From Caulobacter segnis (lineage in GTDB: Bacteria; Pseudomonadota; Alphaproteobacteria; Caulobacterales; Caulobacteraceae): DNA of 64,000 bases. A program made the position numbers and the translations under genes. The stretch is taken from NCBI RefSeq assembly GCF_023935105.1, contig NZ_CP096040.1:1-64000 (forward strand), in the 5' to 3' direction. Each line of letters begins with the position of its first letter. The stretch's first letter is position 1. Positions 62,772 through 64,000 of the stretch are shown in pieces. Below the pieces are notes generated by a model. The model was not told the origin of the DNA. It saw only the letters and a program-made list of their open reading frames with translations, and did not search any database.

Positions 62772-63626
62772 CTACTTCCGCACCCGCATCAGGCATTCCT
62801 GGGCCACCGAGGCCAGGAGCTTGCCGTCCTGGCTGAACATCTGGCCGCGCACCAGGCCGCGGCCTTGCGAGGCGCTGGGGCTGTCCTGGGCGAACAGGGT
62901 CCAGGCGTTGAAGTTGAACGGATGGTGGAACCACATGGCGTGGTCCAAGCTGGCGCCCTGCAGGCCCGGCGTCGTCCAGATCAGGCCGTGCGGACGCAGG
63001 GCGCTTTCCATGAACGCCATGTCGGAAGCGTAGGCGAGCGCGGCCTGCTGCATCCTGATGTCGTCGCCCAGCGGGGCCTTGGCGCGCATCCAGACTTCCT
63101 TGACGCCCGACTTCTTCACCGGCGCCACCGGGTTCTGCATGTCGACCCAGCGCGTATCGACCGGGCGCGGGCGCTCGGCCAGGGCCAGCATCTTCGGATG
63201 GATCTGGTCGCCCAGGCCGCGCAGGAACTCGGCCTCGGTCGGCAGGCTTTCGGGATCCGGGGCGTCCGGCATCTCCGACTGGTGCTCGAAGCCCTCTTCC
63301 GGCGTCTGGAACGAGCAGGCCAGGTTGAAGATCTGCTCGCCGTGCTGGATGGCGGCCACGCGGCGGGTCGTGAAGGTGCCGCCGTCGCGGGCCCGCTCCA
63401 CCTCGTATAGCACCGGGGCATTCACGTCGCCGGGACGGATGAAATAGGCGTGCAGCGAGTGGCAGACCCGTTCCGGCACGGTCTTGTAGGCCGCCAGCAA
63501 GGCCTGGGCGATCACCAGCCCGCCGAAGATGCGCGGGAAGCCGTCGTTGGGGCTGACGCCCCGGAACAGGTTCACCTCGATCGGCTCGAGGTCGAGGATA
63601 TCGGCGAGGTTTTCGGTCGTCTGCAT
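62772..63626 (-). CDS. tesB: Acyl-CoA thioesterase II (TesB)
   Basis: A 284-aa double-hotdog thioesterase. Domain one has RIFGGLVIAQALLAAYKTVP near residue 33 and SLHAYFIRPGD near 56. Domain two has GLQGASLDHAMWFHHPF near 225, with the catalytic Asp-containing LDHAMWFH. It hydrolyses medium/long acyl-CoA. ATG 63626 is chosen over 63671. Convergent with the NUDIX gene. Confidence 0.94.
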   Translation of the reverse strand: MQTTENLADILDLEPIEVNLFRGVSPNDGFPRIFGGLVIAQALLAAYKTVPERVCHSLHAYFIRPGDVNAPVLYEVERARDGGTFTTRRVAAIQHGEQIFNLACSFQTPEEGFEHQSEMPDAPDPESLPTEAEFLRGLGDQIHPKMLALAERPRPVDTRWVDMQNPVAPVKKSGVKEVWMRAKAPLGDDIRMQQAALAYASDMAFMESALRPHGLIWTTPGLQGASLDHAMWFHHPFNFNAWTLFAQDSPSASQGRGLVRGQMFSQDGKLLASVAQECLMRVRK

Positions 63627-63707
63627 GGCGCAGTGCGATAGGCTCGCTTCGGCGCCGCCGCAAGCCGTCACCTTGCGTCAGGCCGTCGCGCTCCCCATCG
63701 TGGGGCG

Positions 63708-64000
63708 ATGTCGTCTTCTCCGCCCGTGATCCATCACCCCGCCTTCCGCGCCGAGATGCCGGCAGGGCACCGGTTTCCGATGGACAAGTTCTCGCGTCTG
63801 GCGACCGTGCTGGAAGGCGAGGGCGTTCCGGGTCCGGACGGTTTCGCTCGCCCCGAGTTCATCGATGTCGACACCCTGCGGCTGGCCCATGCGGAGGACT
63901 ATGTCCGGGGGGTGATCGAGCTTTCCTTGCCCGCCGACGTGGTCCGGCGGATCGGCATGCCCAACACCGACAGCGTCGCCACCCGGGCTCGCGCGGCGAC
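63708..64000 (+). CDS. Histone-deacetylase-family protein (N-terminal part, cut by the window edge)
   Basis: An open frame from ATG 63708 runs off the right edge; 97 codons are visible. Family marks: IHHPAFRAEMPAGHRFPMDK near the start, FSRLATVLEGEGV and LAHAEDYVRGVIE, and a GMPNTDSVATRARA block. This is the class typical of bacterial deacetylase/acetoin-utilisation (AcuC-like) proteins acting on acetylated amines. The catalytic His-Asp centre lies beyond the edge, so substrate cannot be judged. Confidence 0.85.
   Translation, partial: MSSSPPVIHHPAFRAEMPAGHRFPMDKFSRLATVLEGEGVPGPDGFARPEFIDVDTLRLAHAEDYVRGVIELSLPADVVRRIGMPNTDSVATRARAA

Overview
The window is about 68% GC and densely coded. It belongs to Caulobacter, or a very close relative. 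The diagnostic genes are crescentin (creS, 19273-20643), the origin-flanking gene once called RP001 (ppsR, 264-1169) followed by maf-aroE-coaE-dnaQ, and three TTAA-N7-TTAA CtrA boxes with DnaA-box-like sequences and GANTC (CcrM) sites in the first 300 bases. The left edge therefore lies inside the chromosomal replication origin (Cori), with hemE expected just outside it. No phage, transposase, CRISPR array, rRNA or tRNA gene was recognised.

Layout. 1-4 kb: origin edge and the ppsR-maf-aroE-coaE-dnaQ block. 4-10.4 kb: a phosphate-selective-type porin, a chemoreceptor, an XRE/MmyB regulator divergent from an SDR enzyme, and exonuclease III. 10.4-15 kb: a candidate small RNA with a duplicated terminator segment, lolA, ftsK (split by an apparent 1-nt frameshift) and murI. 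15-20.6 kb: an M3 dipeptidase, a TraB/GumN protein and an SRPBCC protein bracketed by two composite palindromic repeats, then creS. 20.8-26.2 kb: ahpD divergent from oxyR, and the mlaACDEF retrograde phospholipid-transport operon. 26.4-28.8 kb: PadR regulator with a DUF2218 partner, a cupin gene with a stop at codon 3, and a frameshifted AraC regulator. 28.8-38.9 kb: a prolyl oligopeptidase fused in frame to a K+ channel that lacks its last helix, then dapF, mtaB, an EEP-family protein, a GFA-type protein, a higBA toxin-antitoxin pair, a TRIC-type channel, ftsY, yciB and a MarR regulator. 39-47.3 kb: cytochrome c maturation genes ccmAB and ccmCD-dsbE, with eamA and a Spy-like gene between them, then acnA. 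47.3-53.2 kb: DUF1223, an intergenic stretch with two tandem sRNA-like units, DUF2794, Bax inhibitor-1, aldo/keto reductase, thpR, a nitrobindin-like protein and DUF2237. 53.3-64 kb: a malyl-CoA lyase-type enzyme, a HIT protein, a mesaconyl-CoA-hydratase-type MaoC protein, mdh, a CBS protein, DUF1993, ffh-rpsP-rimM, a NUDIX hydrolase, tesB and the start of a histone-deacetylase-like gene.

The genes group into chromosome dynamics and cell shape (Cori, ftsK, creS), envelope maintenance (lolA, murI, mla, yciB), protein targeting (ftsY, ffh), cytochrome c biogenesis, and central carbon metabolism (acnA, mdh, CoA-ester lyase/hydratase).

Main points for a second look: (1) three intergenic minus-strand sRNA-like units share the 9-mer AUCCCCUCC, an anti-Shine-Dalgarno sequence, in or next to hairpin loops; two are tandem and also share an upstream 11-mer; (2) gene order after dnaQ does not match what I recall for C. 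crescentus, which suggests an inversion around the origin; (3) a truncated K+ channel is fused to prolyl oligopeptidase; (4) ftsK, an araC and a cupin gene carry apparent single-base lesions, so sequence error must be excluded; (5) there is a parS-like 16-mer 8.6 kb into the window.
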